From Syntrophaceae bacterium UBA4059 (GTDB lineage Bacteria; Desulfobacterota; Syntrophia; Syntrophales; Smithellaceae), in NCBI GenBank assembly GCA_002382045.1, contig DFZJ01000076.1:1-8490 (forward strand): a stretch of 8,490 nucleotides of DNA. Reading direction: 5' to 3'. Below, piece after piece: positions 7,441 to 8,490 of the stretch. The notes beneath the pieces are model-generated. The model did not search any database and was not told where the DNA came from. It was given only the letters and a program-made list of their open reading frames with translations. Position 1 is the first letter of the stretch. The number at the start of each line of letters is the position of its first letter. The translations under genes and the position numbers were made by a program.

Positions 7441-7719
7441 TCAATTTCCATACAAGTTCGGTATGGAAATGCTCAGGAGGTAGGATCTAAGATTAACTTT
7501 CTGGTTGTTTATGCCGAGATTGCGGGAGAAGGGTGAAAACATTTCTTCCAGGTTGGACGCTATCAGATCGTGGTGCATCTGTCGGCTCTGTTCCGAACCG
7601 CCTTTGCGTAACTTTTCCAGATTGAGGATGATCAGTTTTGCAACATTAGCCAGGAGGGTCTGTTCCAGTTCCTCCCCGTCTTCGGCCCGTTTTTCCCGCG
7701 ATAAAGCAAGTTTGACGGA
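7441..7719 (-). pseudogene. Remnant of a PAS-LuxR type transcriptional regulator
   Basis: This open frame of 92 codons plus stop has no acceptable start and begins right after the TSUP stop codon, in another frame. Its sequence is protein-like and resembles the linker and tail of helix-turn-helix regulators with PAS domains that are common in Desulfobacterota: EELEQTLLANVAKLIILNLEKL (linker helix, residues 16-37), IASNLEEMFSPFSR (53-66), then LGINNQKVNLRSYLLS (68-83). From memory, in intact relatives about 45-50 residues forming the LuxR-type DNA-binding domain lie between the SPFSR and LGIKNKK-type segments; here they are adjacent. The remnant thus seems to lack the N-terminal sensory part and nearly all of the DNA-binding part. 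The last residues (IPNLYGN) are encoded by the terminator hairpin. The family match is from memory. A 45-residue protein from the internal ATG at residue 48 is possible but unlikely. Confidence 0.6.
7444..7470 (-). terminator. Terminator-like hairpin at the end of the regulator remnant
   Basis: A perfect 10-bp stem (ATTTCCATAC with GTATGGAAAT) has a 7-nt loop. On the minus strand it is followed by the T-rich TGATTTGATTATTT. The stem is AT-rich, so it would be a modest terminator. It separates the TSUP exporter and regulator remnant from the livM promoter. The open frame of the remnant runs through the hairpin and stops at 7443-7441, which suggests its original stop codon lay before the hairpin. 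Confidence 0.55.
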
Positions 7720-7721
7720 AT

Positions 7722-8483
7722 CTATTCCGGCGCCTTTGACCGGACGTAGCTCACACCCATAAAAATGATTGCCGCGACAAATGTCAGACGAAGCGGCGCG
7801 TCCGGAATAAAGTTGGCCATATGGCCTCCCAAAACCGCGCCCAGCAAAATGCCCGGGATCAGCCCCGGAAGAAAACCTTTGGCGACATTCCCTAGTTGGT
7901 GATGCGCCATGGCCCCTGCCGCGCCTAAAGGAACCATCACCAGAAGCGACGTTCCCTGTGCCATGTGTTGACCGAACCCGGCCAGTAAAACCATGGCGGG
8001 AACCATGATGGTTCCGCCGCCCACGCCCATCATGCCGGAAAGAAAGCCGGTAACGGTTCCAGTCATCAGAAAAATGATGATGTCGACATAAACACGATGG
8101 TTGCCGCCGATAGGATGCAGGTAAGGTTTGATGACCATCAGCGCTGCGCAAAAAATCAAAAAGGCGCCAAAGGTTCTCTTGAGCTGCCATCCGGGGAGGG
8201 CATGGGCAAAATGCGCTCCGGCTCTGGCTGTGACCACCGCCGTGACGGCCAGCGACCCCGCTGCCAGAATATCAATATTGCCTTGCAGGCCATAGATCAG
8301 TGCGCCGGCCATTCCGGTAAAGATCAGCGCTACCAGAGAGGTTCCGTTCGCCTGATGCTGGCTGAGCTTTAATACGCCGGTCATCAGGGGGATCATGATC
8401 AGGCCGCCGCCCAGACCAATCAGGCCGCCGAAACATCCCGCGGCAAGACCGATCGCCAAGCTGATTAAATTATTTTTCATCAT
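7722..8483 (-). CDS. TauE/SafE (TSUP) family membrane exporter
   Basis: The 253-residue hydrophobic protein belongs to the sulfite exporter TauE/SafE family (formerly DUF81). Members move small anions such as sulfite, sulfoacetate or related organosulfur compounds across the inner membrane. The family's internal duplication is plain: GCFGGLIGLGGGLIMIPLM (16-34) repeats as GFLSGMMGVGGGTIMVPAM (146-164), and QHQANGTSL (42-50) repeats as QHMAQGTSL (172-180). Each half is followed by about three further membrane segments. The protein ends MGVSYVRSKAPE at a TAG at 7724-7722, a normal family end. ATG 8483 and ATG 8480 are adjacent starts, with GGGA just upstream. Only 7 nt of upstream sequence is visible, so a longer N-terminus cannot be excluded, although the present one looks complete. 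Its substrate is unknown, and I see no link to the liv cassette beyond shared strand. Confidence 0.9.
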   Translation of the reverse strand: MMKNNLISLAIGLAAGCFGGLIGLGGGLIMIPLMTGVLKLSQHQANGTSLVALIFTGMAGALIYGLQGNIDILAAGSLAVTAVVTARAGAHFAHALPGWQLKRTFGAFLIFCAALMVIKPYLHPIGGNHRVYVDIIIFLMTGTVTGFLSGMMGVGGGTIMVPAMVLLAGFGQHMAQGTSLLVMVPLGAAGAMAHHQLGNVAKGFLPGLIPGILLGAVLGGHMANFIPDAPLRLTFVAAIIFMGVSYVRSKAPE

Positions 8484-8490
8484 TGTCCCG

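Noticed and set aside
7720..8190. Upstream part of the long minus-strand frame that ends at 7441
   Set aside because: Over the TSUP gene this frame is an out-of-frame shadow rich in Arg, Gly and His; only the part after the TSUP stop looks like real protein, so it is not a single 249-residue gene.
7722..8483. A frameshift joining the TSUP gene to the following open frame
   Set aside because: The TSUP protein is of full family length with both repeats and ends normally; the downstream residues resemble a regulator, not a membrane exporter.

Overview
All supported genes in this window lie on the minus strand. In the direction of transcription (high to low coordinates) they are: a TauE/SafE-type membrane exporter, a decayed regulator remnant, livM, livH, a small secreted protein, a LivK-type binding protein, livG, livF, and a long-chain acyl-CoA synthetase that runs off the left edge. 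The large plus-strand open frames are antisense shadows of these genes. I saw no rRNA, tRNA, CRISPR array or transposase gene.

The organism is probably a Gram-negative anaerobe of the Desulfobacterota, with Syntrophales-like bacteria a reasonable guess. Three things suggest this: a branched-chain-type ABC cassette joined to an AMP-forming acyl-CoA ligase, a regulator remnant of the PAS-plus-LuxR type common in that phylum, and moderate GC content. No ribosomal marker is present, so this is an inference.

Region by region: 7722-8483 encodes a complete two-repeat TSUP exporter. At 7441-7719 an open frame without a start codon resembles the end of a PAS-LuxR regulator that has lost its N-terminus and apparently most of its DNA-binding domain; a terminator-like hairpin overlaps its end. 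A candidate promoter at 7397-7425 precedes livM. livM and livH (5354-7319) encode the two permeases. Next comes a small predicted exported protein (4713-5294), whose 5' end has been invaded by an 82-bp palindromic repeat. The binding protein (3395-4588) follows, then a strong hairpin, then the two ATPases livG and livF, which overlap by 7 bp. A 50-nt hairpin separates livF from the acyl-CoA synthetase (1-1594).

Functionally, livKHMGF-type genes supply every part of a high-affinity ABC importer. Adding an acyl-CoA synthetase to the same strand suggests that the imported compound may be a carboxylic acid (fatty, branched or aromatic) that is trapped and activated as its CoA thioester, rather than an amino acid. 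Substrate identity cannot be read from the sequence. The core of the window is an ordinary, recognisable transport cassette. The less ordinary parts are the regulator remnant, the repeat within the small exported protein gene, and the intercistronic hairpins.
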